A stretch of DNA of 64,000 nucleotides from Vagococcus xieshaowenii. Lineage in GTDB: Bacteria > Bacillota > Bacilli > Lactobacillales > Vagococcaceae. Numbering within the stretch: position 1 is the first letter of the stretch; each line of letters opens with the position of its first letter. The stretch lies in contig NZ_CP038865.1 in the NCBI RefSeq assembly GCF_004792515.1, forward strand, positions 394,001 through 458,000. The letters are read 5' to 3'. The translations under genes were made by a program, and so were the position numbers. Shown here piece after piece: positions 27,697-37,858 of the stretch. Below the pieces are notes generated by a model, which was given only the letters and a program-made list of their open reading frames with translations, ran no database searches and was not told where the DNA came from.

Positions 27697-30600
27697 ATGG
27701 GGTTTAAAAAAATGTTAGCGCTGTTATTAGTTGCTCTGCTTGTATTAGGACAATTTATCAGCAGTTCGGTTGTTATTGCTGAGGAGATAATGGAATCTAG
27801 TTATCCGTTAGTTTTTAAAGAAAAAAAAGATATTGAGAATACAGACGATATGAGCTCTGTAAATGTAGTGCCTAATGAAGAACAAGTAGAAGATTCAACA
27901 ACTAATTCTGAACAAGTAACTAAGATAACTGAATCGTCACTAGAAAAAACAAAAAGTTCGATACCAAAGTCAAGTGTTTCGTCACCCGAAAAAAATACAC
28001 CTTCTACAAATCAAATTAGTTATTCATCTGAAAGTGTTATTAACTCGTTAGATAATCAGTCAAATGAGAATTATTTAGAAGAATCACAAACATCATCAAA
28101 AATTGCACGTAAATCAAAAAACCTTAAACTAACAACAAAATCTGATATTAGCAGTTATTTTAAAGTCGGTGATTTTCAAATTATAAAATCGGATGATACT
28201 ATTGCTTCAAATACTAACGGAATTAGTCATAGTACAACAGTTGGATTGTCTATTGATTGGGAAGTTAAATTACCAGAAGGACAGTCACTTAGTGCGGGAG
28301 ATACGGTTGTTATCCCCGTTTTAACAACTGATCGTTCAAATTCTCAAATTAATATTACTAGTTCTGGATTTGAGCAAAATTTATATGATCATGATAGAAC
28401 GATTATTGGAAAATGGACATTAGTTGGAAGAAGTATTTCCATCGTTTTCAATGAAGAAGTAGAAGGTAAGACTTCTATTACAGATGGTAAAATTACTAGT
28501 GATAAAATAGGAGGCGTTAGTTCACTAATTACACAAACAGCAAATGTGACTGTAGGAAATAAAACAAAAGAAATTTTATTTATTAAGCCTACTATAGTTC
28601 CTTTACCAAATGTTCAAATTTCTAAATCAGGATCTGAAGGAACGAACCAAGTGAGCTGGATTATTTCGGTTAATACGGTTGGTGTATCAACATTAGGAAG
28701 AAGTTTAGGTAAAGAGTACAGTGAATTAAATAATGTAGTAGTTGAAGATACATTAGAAGGTGATGCAGAAATATTTTCGTTTCAAATTAGCGCACCTATT
28801 ACAGTAACTATGCAAGATGAAAATGATCAGATAGGGGAATTCGGCAATAATGGACTTTACTACTTGCCTGTAACATCGGGATTCCAAAAGATTGATCAAT
28901 TGCCAGGTGAATCATACAGTGAATTTAAAAATCGTTTAACTGAGCTGCAATACGGTTTTTATCGAGAAACAAATGGTGTGACAAAAATTGTAGCTAAATT
29001 TGGAGATGTAGGGAACAATGGTCTAAGATATACAGATTTTACAAATGGTAACGAGATTGGTACACATTTACATTCTATTTCTACTATTAAAATTAATGAA
29101 ATTCAAGAAAAAATATATAATACATCATTAGGCTCAGGAAATGTAATTAATGGACAAATCGGGCGTTTTGCGATTCAATTACGAACTTCCTACCCTAATT
29201 ACGATCAAATAAAAGCACCAAAACAAAACACTGCTACAATTACAGGAAATGATTTAAAAGGACCAGTATTACTAGAGGCACGTGCTGCTAGTAATACTAT
29301 TACACCTGATAGCTCGTCAGCATTAGCAAGTGATTCAGCTAAATTAATCAAAAAAGATAAAGATACTTCAAAATTATTATCGGGTGCTCAATTCAGGTTA
29401 CAAAAGAAAAACACTCTTGGTAGTTGGGAAAATTATCAACCGTTGACTGGAGAAGAGATTAAGAAAACAGATGATATGGGAAGTTTAGAGTTTAAAAATC
29501 TGCCTGAAGGGGTTTATAGATTTAAAGAAGTAGTGGCACCGGATGGTTATGATATTAATTCTATTGAATATGATATAGAAGAATTTATTATAAATTCTTC
29601 TAATAGAGAAGGTATAATTGTGCGTGCAACGAATGACTTAATATCATTAACTAATGTTAGCGGACAAAAAATCTGGGAAGATAATAATAATCAAGACGGT
29701 TTGCGTCCTGATGAAATAACGATTATTTTATTTGCTGATGGTGAGGAAGTTCGTCAGCAGACAATAACTGCAGCTAGCCATTGGCAATATTTGTTTTCTG
29801 ACTTGCCACAGTTTGATGGGCACAGAGAAATAAATTATACAGTTTCCGAATTGGATGTTCCTGGATATGAATCTTATGTAGAAGCGTATGATATTGTCAA
29901 TAAGCACACGCCTGAAACAATCAACCTATCAGGGAGTAAAAGATGGGAAGACGAAAATGATCGAGATGGTAAACGTCCGGAAACGATAACGGTGAATTTA
30001 TGGGCAAACGATGAAGTGGTCATAGAAAAAGAGGTGAAAGCCGAAGACAATTGGCAGTATAGCTTCAACGAGCTACCAAAATATAAAGACGGCAAAGCCA
30101 TCAGTTATCGTGTGAGCGAGTCGCCAGTACCTGATTACACGTCAACAGTTGAGGGATATGACCTCACGAACACGTATACCCCAGGTAAAAGAAGCTACAG
30201 TGTCACGAAAGTATGGGAAGACAACGATAACCAAGATGGCATTCGTCCGACAAGTATCGACGTCCAGTTGTATGCGGATGGACGAGCCGAAGGCGATGTG
30301 ATCCAATTAAGTGAAGCAAACAATTGGCAACACACGTGGGATAACTTACATCAAAAACGCGATAAACAAGACATTGCATATACGGTTAAAGAAGTAGACG
30401 TAGCCAAAGGTTACGAAGCAACGATGACAGAAGTTCAAGCGGGACAGGTACTAATCACCAATAAGCACACGCCTGAAACAATCAACCTATCGGGGAGTAA
30501 AAGATGGGAAGATGAGAATGATCGAGATGGTAAACGTCCGGAAACGATAACGGTGAATTTATGGGCAAACGATGAAGTGGTCGTAGAAAAAGAGGTGAAA

Positions 30601-33600
30601 GCCGAAGACAACTGGCAGTATAGCTTCAATGAGTTACCAAAATATAAAGACGGCAAAGCCATCAGTTATCGTGTGAGCGAGTCGCCAGTACCTGATTACA
30701 CGTCAACAGTTGAGGGATATGACCTCACGAACACGTATACCCCAGGTAAAAGAAGCTACAGTGTCACGAAAGTATGGGAAGACAACGATAACCAAGATGG
30801 CATTCGTCCGACAAGTATCGACGTCCAGTTGTATGCGGATGGACGAGCCGAAGGCGATGTGATCCAATTAAGTGAAGCAAACAATTGGCAACACACGTGG
30901 GATAACTTACATCAAAAACGCGATAAACAAGACATTGCATATACGGTTAAAGAAGTAGACGTAGCCAAAGGTTACGAAGCAACGATGACAGAAGTTCAAG
31001 CGGGACAGGTACTAATCACCAATAAGCACACGCCTGAAACAATCAACCTATCGGGGAGTAAAAGATGGGAAGACGAGAATGATCGAGATGGTAAACGTCC
31101 GGAAACGATAACGGTGAATTTATGGGCAAACGATGAAATGGTCGTAGAAAAAGAGGTGAAAGCCGAAGACAACTGGCAGTATAGCTTCAATGAGCTACCA
31201 AAATATAAAGACGGCAAAGCCATCAGTTATCGTGTGAGCGAGTCGCCAGTACCTGATTACACGTCAACAGTTGAGGGATATGACCTCACGAACACGTATA
31301 CCCCAGGTAAAAGAAGCTACAGTGTCACGAAAGTATGGGAAGACAACGATAACCAAGATGGCATTCGTCCGACAAGTATCGACGTCCAGCTGTATGCGGA
31401 TGGACGAGCCGAAGGCGATGTGATCCAATTAAGTGAAGCAAACAATTGGCAACACACGTGGGATAACTTACATCAAAAACGCGATAAACAAGACATTGCA
31501 TATACGGTTAAAGAAGTAGACGTAGCCAAAGGTTACGAAGCAACGATGACAGAAGTTCAAGCGGGACAGGTACTAATCACCAATAAGCACACGCCTGAAA
31601 CAATCAACCTATCGGGGAGTAAAAGATGGGAAGATGAGAATGATCGAGATGGTAAACGTCCGGAAACGATAACGGTGAATTTATGGGCAAACGATGAAGT
31701 GGTCGTAGAAAAAGAGGTGAAAGCCGAAGACAACTGGCAGTATAGCTTCAATGAGTTACCAAAATATAAAGACGGCAAAGCCATCAGTTATCGTGTGAGC
31801 GAGTCGCCAGTACCTGATTACACGTCAACAGTTGAGGGATATGACCTCACGAACACGTATACCCCAGGTAAAAGAAGCTACAGTGTCACGAAAGTATGGG
31901 AAGACAACGATAACCAAGATGGCATTCGTCCGACAAGTATCGACGTCCAGTTGTATGCGGATGGACGAGCCGAAGGCGATGTGATCCAATTAAGTGAAGC
32001 AAACAATTGGCAACACACGTGGGATAACTTACATCAAAAACGCGATAAACAAGACATTGCATATACGGTTAAAGAAGTAGACGTAGCCAAAGGTTACGAA
32101 GCAACGATGACAGAAGTTCAAGCGGGACAGGTACTAATCACCAATAAGCACACGCCTGAAACAATCAACCTATCGGGGAGTAAAAGATGGGAAGACGAGA
32201 ATGATCGAGATGGTAAACGTCCGGAAACGATAACGGTGAATTTATGGGCAAACGATGAAATGGTCGTAGAAAAAGAGGTGAAAGCCGAAGACAACTGGCA
32301 GTATAGCTTCAACGAGCTACCAAAATATAAAGATGGCAAAGCCATCAGTTATCGTGTGAGCGAGTCGCCAGTACCTGATTACACGTCAACAGTTGAGGGA
32401 TATGACCTCACGAACACGTATACCCCAGGTAAAAGAAGCTACAGTGTCACGAAAGTATGGGAAGACAACGATAACCAAGATGGCATTCGTCCGACAAGTA
32501 TCGACGTCCAGCTGTATGCGGATGGACGAGCCGAAGGCGATGTGATCCAATTAAGTGAAGCAAACAATTGGCAACACACGTGGGATAACTTACATCAAAA
32601 ACGCGATAAACAAGACATTGCATATACGGTTAAAGAAGTAGACGTAGCCAAAGGTTACGAAGCAACGATGACAGAAGTTCAAGCGGGACAGGTACTAATC
32701 ACCAATAAGCACACGCCTGAAACAATCAACCTATCGGGGAGTAAAAGATGGGAAGACGAGAATGATCGAGATGGTAAACGTCCGGAAACGATAACGGTGA
32801 ATTTATGGGCAAACGATGAAATGGTCGTAGAAAAAGAGGTGAAAGCCGAAGACAACTGGCAGTATAGCTTCAATGAGCTACCAAAATATAAAGACGGCAA
32901 AGCCATCAGTTATCGTGTGAGCGAGTCGCCAGTACCTGATTACACGTCAACAGTTGAGGGATATGACCTCACGAACACGTATACCCCAGGTAAAAGAAGC
33001 TACAGTGTCACGAAAGTATGGGAAGACAACGATAACCAAGATGGCATTCGTCCGACAAGTATCGACGTCCAGCTGTATGCGGATGGACGAGCCGAAGGCG
33101 ATGTGATCCAATTAAGTGAAGCAAACAATTGGCAACACACGTGGGATAACTTACATCAAAAACGCGATAAACAAGACATTACATATACGGTTAAAGAAGT
33201 AGACGTAGCCAAAGGTTACGAAGCAACGATGACAGAAGTTCAAGCGGGACAGGTACTAATCACCAATAAGCACACGCCTGAAACAATCAACCTATCAGGG
33301 AGTAAAAGATGGGAAGACGAGAATGATCGAGATGGTAAACGTCCGGAAACGATAACGGTGAATTTATGGGCAAACGATGAAGTGGTCATAGAAAAAGAGG
33401 TGAAAGCCGAAGACAACTGGCAGTATAGCTTCAACGAGCTACCAAAATATAAAGACGGCAAAGCCATCAGTTATCGTGTGAGCGAGTCGCCAGTACCTGA
33501 TTACACGTCAACAGTTGAGGGATATGACCTCACGAACACGTATACCCCAGGTAAAAGAAGCTACAGTGTCACGAAAGTATGGGAAGACAACGATAACCAA

Positions 33601-34026
33601 GATGGCATTCGTCCGACAAGTATCGACGTCCAGCTGTATGCGGATGGACGAGCCGAAGGCGATGTGATCCAATTAAGTGAAGCAAACAATTGGCAACACA
33701 CGTGGGATAACTTACATCAAAAACGCGATAAACAAGACATTACATATACGGTTAAAGAAGTAGACGTTCCTGCTGGCTATCAATCAAAAGTAGTGCGCAG
33801 TGGAAGTGCTAGTTTTATTATTAATACAATGAAAAATGATGAAAAAAAATTACCTATACAAACTAATTTTACTTACATAAATCCACCTAAAAACTATAGA
33901 GTGGTAAATAATAACGAAACTCATATTTTACCGAAAGCTGGTAATAAAAGAGAAGGTTATTACATTTTGATTGGTATTTTTTCATTAGGAGTTTCTGCTT
34001 TTGTTTTCAGACGAAAATTTGAGTAG
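27697..34026 (+). CDS. Giant LPKAG-anchored adhesin with Cna_B repeats
   Basis: A 2109-aa surface protein. I prefer ATG 27697, 9 bases after GAAAGGTG; GTG 27688 is an alternative. The order is: signal peptide (about 1-30); a Ser/Thr/Glu-rich linker to about residue 140; an adhesive immunoglobulin-like region of about 150-530, resembling MSCRAMM N2/N3 domains; a SpaA/prealbumin-like domain (about 540-640); a first Cna_B domain (about 650-734); then seven 187-residue repeats from residue 735, each holding two Cna_B domains (KRWEDENDRDGKRP and KVWEDNDNQDGIRP types). Total Cna_B domains are about 15. The C-terminus has the sorting signal LPKAG (33928-33942), a membrane helix and RRKFE. Sortase would link it to peptidoglycan. 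The repeat stalk should project the adhesive head from the cell. The ligand is unknown. Confidence 0.9.
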   Translation: MGFKKMLALLLVALLVLGQFISSSVVIAEEIMESSYPLVFKEKKDIENTDDMSSVNVVPNEEQVEDSTTNSEQVTKITESSLEKTKSSIPKSSVSSPEKNTPSTNQISYSSESVINSLDNQSNENYLEESQTSSKIARKSKNLKLTTKSDISSYFKVGDFQIIKSDDTIASNTNGISHSTTVGLSIDWEVKLPEGQSLSAGDTVVIPVLTTDRSNSQINITSSGFEQNLYDHDRTIIGKWTLVGRSISIVFNEEVEGKTSITDGKITSDKIGGVSSLITQTANVTVGNKTKEILFIKPTIVPLPNVQISKSGSEGTNQVSWIISVNTVGVSTLGRSLGKEYSELNNVVVEDTLEGDAEIFSFQISAPITVTMQDENDQIGEFGNNGLYYLPVTSGFQKIDQLPGESYSEFKNRLTELQYGFYRETNGVTKIVAKFGDVGNNGLRYTDFTNGNEIGTHLHSISTIKINEIQEKIYNTSLGSGNVINGQIGRFAIQLRTSYPNYDQIKAPKQNTATITGNDLKGPVLLEARAASNTITPDSSSALASDSAKLIKKDKDTSKLLSGAQFRLQKKNTLGSWENYQPLTGEEIKKTDDMGSLEFKNLPEGVYRFKEVVAPDGYDINSIEYDIEEFIINSSNREGIIVRATNDLISLTNVSGQKIWEDNNNQDGLRPDEITIILFADGEEVRQQTITAASHWQYLFSDLPQFDGHREINYTVSELDVPGYESYVEAYDIVNKHTPETINLSGSKRWEDENDRDGKRPETITVNLWANDEVVIEKEVKAEDNWQYSFNELPKYKDGKAISYRVSESPVPDYTSTVEGYDLTNTYTPGKRSYSVTKVWEDNDNQDGIRPTSIDVQLYADGRAEGDVIQLSEANNWQHTWDNLHQKRDKQDIAYTVKEVDVAKGYEATMTEVQAGQVLITNKHTPETINLSGSKRWEDENDRDGKRPETITVNLWANDEVVVEKEVKAEDNWQYSFNELPKYKDGKAISYRVSESPVPDYTSTVEGYDLTNTYTPGKRSYSVTKVWEDNDNQDGIRPTSIDVQLYADGRAEGDVIQLSEANNWQHTWDNLHQKRDKQDIAYTVKEVDVAKGYEATMTEVQAGQVLITNKHTPETINLSGSKRWEDENDRDGKRPETITVNLWANDEMVVEKEVKAEDNWQYSFNELPKYKDGKAISYRVSESPVPDYTSTVEGYDLTNTYTPGKRSYSVTKVWEDNDNQDGIRPTSIDVQLYADGRAEGDVIQLSEANNWQHTWDNLHQKRDKQDIAYTVKEVDVAKGYEATMTEVQAGQVLITNKHTPETINLSGSKRWEDENDRDGKRPETITVNLWANDEVVVEKEVKAEDNWQYSFNELPKYKDGKAISYRVSESPVPDYTSTVEGYDLTNTYTPGKRSYSVTKVWEDNDNQDGIRPTSIDVQLYADGRAEGDVIQLSEANNWQHTWDNLHQKRDKQDIAYTVKEVDVAKGYEATMTEVQAGQVLITNKHTPETINLSGSKRWEDENDRDGKRPETITVNLWANDEMVVEKEVKAEDNWQYSFNELPKYKDGKAISYRVSESPVPDYTSTVEGYDLTNTYTPGKRSYSVTKVWEDNDNQDGIRPTSIDVQLYADGRAEGDVIQLSEANNWQHTWDNLHQKRDKQDIAYTVKEVDVAKGYEATMTEVQAGQVLITNKHTPETINLSGSKRWEDENDRDGKRPETITVNLWANDEMVVEKEVKAEDNWQYSFNELPKYKDGKAISYRVSESPVPDYTSTVEGYDLTNTYTPGKRSYSVTKVWEDNDNQDGIRPTSIDVQLYADGRAEGDVIQLSEANNWQHTWDNLHQKRDKQDITYTVKEVDVAKGYEATMTEVQAGQVLITNKHTPETINLSGSKRWEDENDRDGKRPETITVNLWANDEVVIEKEVKAEDNWQYSFNELPKYKDGKAISYRVSESPVPDYTSTVEGYDLTNTYTPGKRSYSVTKVWEDNDNQDGIRPTSIDVQLYADGRAEGDVIQLSEANNWQHTWDNLHQKRDKQDITYTVKEVDVPAGYQSKVVRSGSASFIINTMKNDEKKLPIQTNFTYINPPKNYRVVNNNETHILPKAGNKREGYYILIGIFSLGVSAFVFRRKFE
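29899..33825 (+). repeat. Seven tandem 561-bp repeats inside the adhesin
   Basis: Units start at 29899, 30460, 31021, 31582, 32143, 32704 and 33265. Each begins AATAAGCACACGCCTGAAAC and codes for two Cna_B domains. Units differ at only a few positions. The last unit departs from the pattern at about 33767. Copies 2 and 4 share the same marker variants (GATGAGAAT, GTGGTCGTA, AATGAGTTA, CAGTTG), and copies 3, 5 and 6 resemble one another with ATGGTCGTA. This points to duplication of blocks larger than one unit. Confidence 0.93.
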
Positions 34027-34029
34027 TAA

Positions 34030-34075
34030 AAAAAGCGCTAGTATCCTCTCTTAAGGGGATATTAGCGCTTTTTAA
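34030..34075. terminator. Bidirectional terminator between adhesin and guaA
   Basis: AAAAAGCGCTAGTATCC (34030-34046) pairs with GGATATTAGCGCTTTTT (34057-34073), one G-U pair. Confidence 0.8.
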
Positions 34076-34087
34076 TAGGTTGTTATT

Positions 34088-35635
34088 TTATTCCCACTCA
34101 ACTGTCGCAGGTGGTTTAGAGGTAATGTCATACACGACGCGGTTAACGTGAGCGACTTCGTTTACTAAACGAACTGAGATTTTTTGTAATAAATCCCAAT
34201 CGATTCGTGCAAAGTCAGCTGTCATACCGTCGATAGATGTGATAGCGCGGATACCGATTGTGTAATCGTAAGTACGTCCGTCACCCATCACACCAACTGA
34301 ACGAATGCCTGGTAAGACAGTGAAATATTGCCAAATATCGCGGTCTAAGCCAGCGTTTGCGATTTCTTCACGTAAGATAGCATCAGATTCGCGAACGATT
34401 TCTAATTTTTCTTCAGAGATTTCACCAAGCACACGGATACCTAATCCTGGTCCTGGGAATGGTTGGCGCCATACGATTGAATCAGGCATACCTAATTCAG
34501 TTCCTAGAGCACGAACTTCATCTTTGAATAATGTGTTTAATGGTTCAATTAATTTGAATTGCATATCGTCAGGTAAACCACCAACATTATGGTGAGATTT
34601 GATAACTTCAGCTGTGTCAGTACCACTTTCGATAACGTCAGTGTATAACGTACCTTGTGCTAAGAATTCAATACCGTCTAATTTAGTTGCTTCATCATCG
34701 AATACATAAATAAATTCGTTACCGATAATTTTACGTTTTTGTTCTGGATCAGAAACTCCAGCTAATTTATCTAAGAAGCGTTTTTTAGCATCTACTTTGA
34801 TAATGTTTAAGCCAAATTTTCCGCCTAAGCTTTCCATTACTTGCTCAGCTTCACCTTTACGTAATAAACCATGGTCAACGAAGATACATGTTAATTGGTC
34901 GCCGATAGCTTTTTGTAAAAGAACACCAACAACACTTGAATCTACTCCGCCTGAAAGACCAAGTAAGACTTTTTTGTCGCCAACTGTTTCACGAATTTTT
35001 GCGATTTCATTTTCAATGAAGTTTTCCATTGACCAATCGCCTTTACAGCCACAGATTTCAAAGGCGAAGTTTTTTAGTAAGTCGTTACCATTTAATGAGT
35101 GACGAACTTCTGGATGGAATTGTACGCCATAGAAGTTTTTCTCTTCATTAGCCATTGCAGCTACAGGGCAATCTGCGCTTGTTGCAGTTACAGTGAAACC
35201 TTCAGGCATTTTAGTTACTAAGTCACCATGACTCATCCAAACTTGTTCTTGTTCTGGTAAGTTTTGGAAAAGACCTGATGTTGTGTTTTGTACGTCAATA
35301 AAGGCTTGTCCATATTCTTTTTTGTCTGCAGGTTCAACAACGCCACCAAAGTGGTCAGTCATTAATTGCATACCGTAGCAAATACCAAAAACTGGGATTC
35401 CTAGGTTGAAAATTTCAGGGTCTACTTTGAAAGAATCTTCTTCATAAACACTGTTTGGTCCGCCAGAAAAAATAATTCCTTTAGGATTCATAGCCTTGAT
35501 TTCTTCGGCAGTTGTTTTGTGGCTTAGTAATTCAGAAAATACACCAAACTCACGAATACGACGAGTAATTAATTGGTTGTACTGGCTACCGAAATCTAAT
35601 ACGATGATAGTTTCAATTGTTGGGTTAGTTGTCAC
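34088..35635 (-). CDS. guaA: GMP synthase (glutamine-hydrolysing)
   Basis: A 515-aa enzyme that amidates XMP to GMP with glutamine-derived ammonia. The N-terminal glutaminase domain has the nucleophile Cys86 in GICYGM and the His/Glu pair in VQFHPEV. The ATP pyrophosphatase domain has [12 protein letters not shown], and the C-terminal dimerisation domain ends in KPPATVEWE (family usual KPPGTIEWE). GTG 35635 is preceded by AGAGGGA. It lies 21 bases downstream of coaA on the same strand, so the two are probably co-transcribed. I saw no guanine-riboswitch-like element in the short gap. Confidence 0.96.
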   Translation of the reverse strand: MTTNPTIETIIVLDFGSQYNQLITRRIREFGVFSELLSHKTTAEEIKAMNPKGIIFSGGPNSVYEEDSFKVDPEIFNLGIPVFGICYGMQLMTDHFGGVVEPADKKEYGQAFIDVQNTTSGLFQNLPEQEQVWMSHGDLVTKMPEGFTVTATSADCPVAAMANEEKNFYGVQFHPEVRHSLNGNDLLKNFAFEICGCKGDWSMENFIENEIAKIRETVGDKKVLLGLSGGVDSSVVGVLLQKAIGDQLTCIFVDHGLLRKGEAEQVMESLGGKFGLNIIKVDAKKRFLDKLAGVSDPEQKRKIIGNEFIYVFDDEATKLDGIEFLAQGTLYTDVIESGTDTAEVIKSHHNVGGLPDDMQFKLIEPLNTLFKDEVRALGTELGMPDSIVWRQPFPGPGLGIRVLGEISEEKLEIVRESDAILREEIANAGLDRDIWQYFTVLPGIRSVGVMGDGRTYDYTIGIRAITSIDGMTADFARIDWDLLQKISVRLVNEVAHVNRVVYDITSKPPATVEWE

Positions 35636-35656
35636 GTTGTTCCCTCTTTCTTATAA

Positions 35657-36586
35657 TTAATATTTAGTCAAATAGACATCACTGATTTGGTGGTTGGCTT
35701 GTTTACGTAATATTAACTCTGCATGGTGCCGAGTGGGTAAAATATATTCTTCTAGGTTACGTAAATTCACACGTTTCCATACGTCACGTGCCATTTCGAG
35801 AGCTTCCTCACGAGGGCCGGTTGCGTATGAGTAATAATAGTTATTAGGTTCTAAGAAGGCAGAATCTAGAAGTGCTTCGAAGCGATCTAAGTACCATTTC
35901 TCAATTGTTTCAGGTTCTGCGTCAACAAAAATGGAAAAGTCGAAAAAATCACTAATATAAATTTGTTGATTGGCGGGTAATTGTAAGACATTGATGCCTT
36001 CTACAATCAAAATATCAGGTTCATCAATTTCTTGAAATTCACCTGGAATAATGTTGTACACCTCGTGAGAGTAAATAGGGATTTGCAAGGGCGATTTACG
36101 ACGTTTAACGTCTTCTAAAAAGCCGATTAATCTTTCCATATCATAACTCTCTGGAAACCCTTTTTGATCCATCATATCGTGCTTAATTAAATAATCATTA
36201 GGATGTAAAAAGCCGTCCGTCGTAATTAAATGAACGTTGTGACGTTTGAAAATACGTGACAGCATCATTTGTAAAACACGAGCTGTGGTACTTTTTCCAA
36301 CGGCCACACTTCCAGCAATTCCGATAATAAACGGTGGAGTTTCTTGGTACTTCTGCATAAATAACCCTTTACTTTGTTGCAATGATTCATATTCGTTCAT
36401 GTACAATTTAATCAAATGCGTTAATGGCATATAAATGTCTTGCACGTCTTGCAAAGAAATTTTATCGTTGAAACTTTTGATTTCTTGTAGTTCTTCCTCA
36501 GTTAATAGAGGTATACCATTTCGATAAAAGCTTTCCCATTCAGATCGTGAGAAGTGATGATACTTCTTTGATTCCTTCGCTTGCAC
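35657..36586 (-). CDS. coaA: Pantothenate kinase, type I
   Basis: A 309-aa kinase that phosphorylates pantothenate, the first step of coenzyme A synthesis. The P-loop is GIAGSVAVGKSTTAR at about residue 87. HLITTDGFLHPN, YDMERLIGFLEDVK and IPIYSHEVYNI match the prokaryotic type I family. GGAGG lies 11 bases before GTG 36586. It is the first gene of a minus-strand pair with guaA. Confidence 0.95.
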   Translation of the reverse strand: MQAKESKKYHHFSRSEWESFYRNGIPLLTEEELQEIKSFNDKISLQDVQDIYMPLTHLIKLYMNEYESLQQSKGLFMQKYQETPPFIIGIAGSVAVGKSTTARVLQMMLSRIFKRHNVHLITTDGFLHPNDYLIKHDMMDQKGFPESYDMERLIGFLEDVKRRKSPLQIPIYSHEVYNIIPGEFQEIDEPDILIVEGINVLQLPANQQIYISDFFDFSIFVDAEPETIEKWYLDRFEALLDSAFLEPNNYYYSYATGPREEALEMARDVWKRVNLRNLEEYILPTRHHAELILRKQANHQISDVYLTKY

Positions 36587-36668
36587 GATAGTTATTTCCT
36601 CCTAAGAATAGGGTGTAAAAAGAATTATACCACATTTATTTTTTTTTCATAGATATAAATGGTAAAAA

Positions 36669-37193
36669 TTAGAAAGTGGTTAAAGAAATATCAGCTGCAA
36701 AGGTCTTTTCCAGTGCTAAATCACGTAGACGATTTTGTTTGCGTTCTGAATAATCTTTTGAAATGCTTATTTCTTCCGTACTTTCTGGAATGACTTTAGG
36801 TACAACGTAGTCTTCTCCAATTTCTTTTCCAACTGCGACAAACGTCATAAAGCAAGTAGCGGCTAAATAGCGCTCGCCTGTTGTTAAATTTTCACCGGTT
36901 ACTTTGACAAAAACTTCTAAAGAACGTTTACCAGTACCCGTCACAAAAGCTTCTAATGTAAGGGCATAGTCAGCTGGGATTGGCGCTAAGAAATTTAAGC
37001 GGTCAGTAGATGCTGTGACAACTGGTTGACGTGTATGGCGGATAGCGGCCATCGCTGCACAGCTGTCAATATAATACATTAATTGTCCACCGTATAAGGT
37101 GTTATGGCTGTTTGTGTCTTGAGGCAGCACTAAATGTGTTTGAACCGTACGTGACTCATGACAAAATTTTGCGTTTGGTGTAACTTCATTCAT
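36669..37193 (-). CDS. Acyl-CoA thioesterase, hotdog fold
   Basis: A 174-aa hotdog-fold thioesterase of the YciA/YkhA type, which hydrolyses acyl-CoA to fatty acid and CoA. The signature NTLYGGQLMYYIDSCAAMAAIRHT lies near residue 32, including the catalytic Asp, and ASTDRLNFLAPIPADY follows. The C-terminal 30 residues are polar and less conserved. GAGGGAG precedes ATG 37193. It is monocistronic and divergent from the SGNH hydrolase gene, whose promoter region it shares. Confidence 0.85.
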   Translation of the reverse strand: MNEVTPNAKFCHESRTVQTHLVLPQDTNSHNTLYGGQLMYYIDSCAAMAAIRHTRQPVVTASTDRLNFLAPIPADYALTLEAFVTGTGKRSLEVFVKVTGENLTTGERYLAATCFMTFVAVGKEIGEDYVVPKVIPESTEEISISKDYSERKQNRLRDLALEKTFAADISLTTF

Positions 37194-37285
37194 ATAAAAA
37201 AAACTCCCTCTCGTGCTATGATAGATAAAAATAGCACCCTGATTATATCATAAAAAGGGGGATAATATAGAGAGGAAGGCACTAA

Positions 37286-37858
37286 GTGGCAAAGATTATT
37301 TTATTTGGTGATAGCTTGACAGCAGGCTATAATCCGGAAGAAATGTTTACAGATGAATTGACCCGTCGTGTGCAAGATGTTTTTTTTGACGATCATGTAA
37401 TAAATGCTGGTATTCCAGGTGATACTGCTGAACAAGGGCTTCATAGAATAGAGGCACATGTGTTAAAATATGAACCAGATATTGTGACGGTGTTTTTTGG
37501 CGCAAATGATTTAGCACGTCATAGAGACGTTTCGTTAGTTGAATATATAGACAATTTATCCGCTATCATTAAACACATTACACCTGGAAAAGTCATTATG
37601 TTTTCAGCTCCGTATGTTAATCAAACAATGAGGTGTCAGGATCGTCCGCTAACGACTATTATGACGTTTGTAGAAGCCGCGCAGAAGCTTGCTAATAACT
37701 ATCAAGTGCCATTTGTCAATTTAGCAACGATTATGATGGACGATGATCGAAGAGATGACTGGTTTCAAGAAGATGGCTTGCATTTTTCAAGTTATGGCTA
37801 TGAAAAACTAGCGCAATTATTTAATCAAGAAATTAAAAAGAAGAGGGACGTTTTATGA
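37286..37858 (+). CDS. SGNH/GDSL-family hydrolase
   Basis: A 190-aa SGNH hydrolase, an esterase or lipase-like enzyme with no signal peptide, so cytosolic. The blocks are present: GDSLTAG (nucleophile Ser, about residue 10), block II NAGIPGDTAEQGL, block III FFGANDLAR, and DGLHFSSYGYEKLA with the catalytic Asp and His. It starts at GTG 37286 with GAGG upstream. It overlaps the next gene by 4 bases (ATGA), so translation is coupled. Substrate unknown. Confidence 0.88.
   Translation: MAKIILFGDSLTAGYNPEEMFTDELTRRVQDVFFDDHVINAGIPGDTAEQGLHRIEAHVLKYEPDIVTVFFGANDLARHRDVSLVEYIDNLSAIIKHITPGKVIMFSAPYVNQTMRCQDRPLTTIMTFVEAAQKLANNYQVPFVNLATIMMDDDRRDDWFQEDGLHFSSYGYEKLAQLFNQEIKKKRDVL

Noticed and set aside
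29874-33467. Seven identical open frames on the minus strand within the adhesin repeats
   Set aside because: They lie inside the repeated coding sequence, occur at exactly 561-base spacing and have no ribosome sites. They are shadows of the plus-strand repeats.
29899-33825. Tandem repeats as a possible CRISPR-like array
   Set aside because: The units are 561 bases, lack spacers and encode Cna_B domains in one continuous frame.
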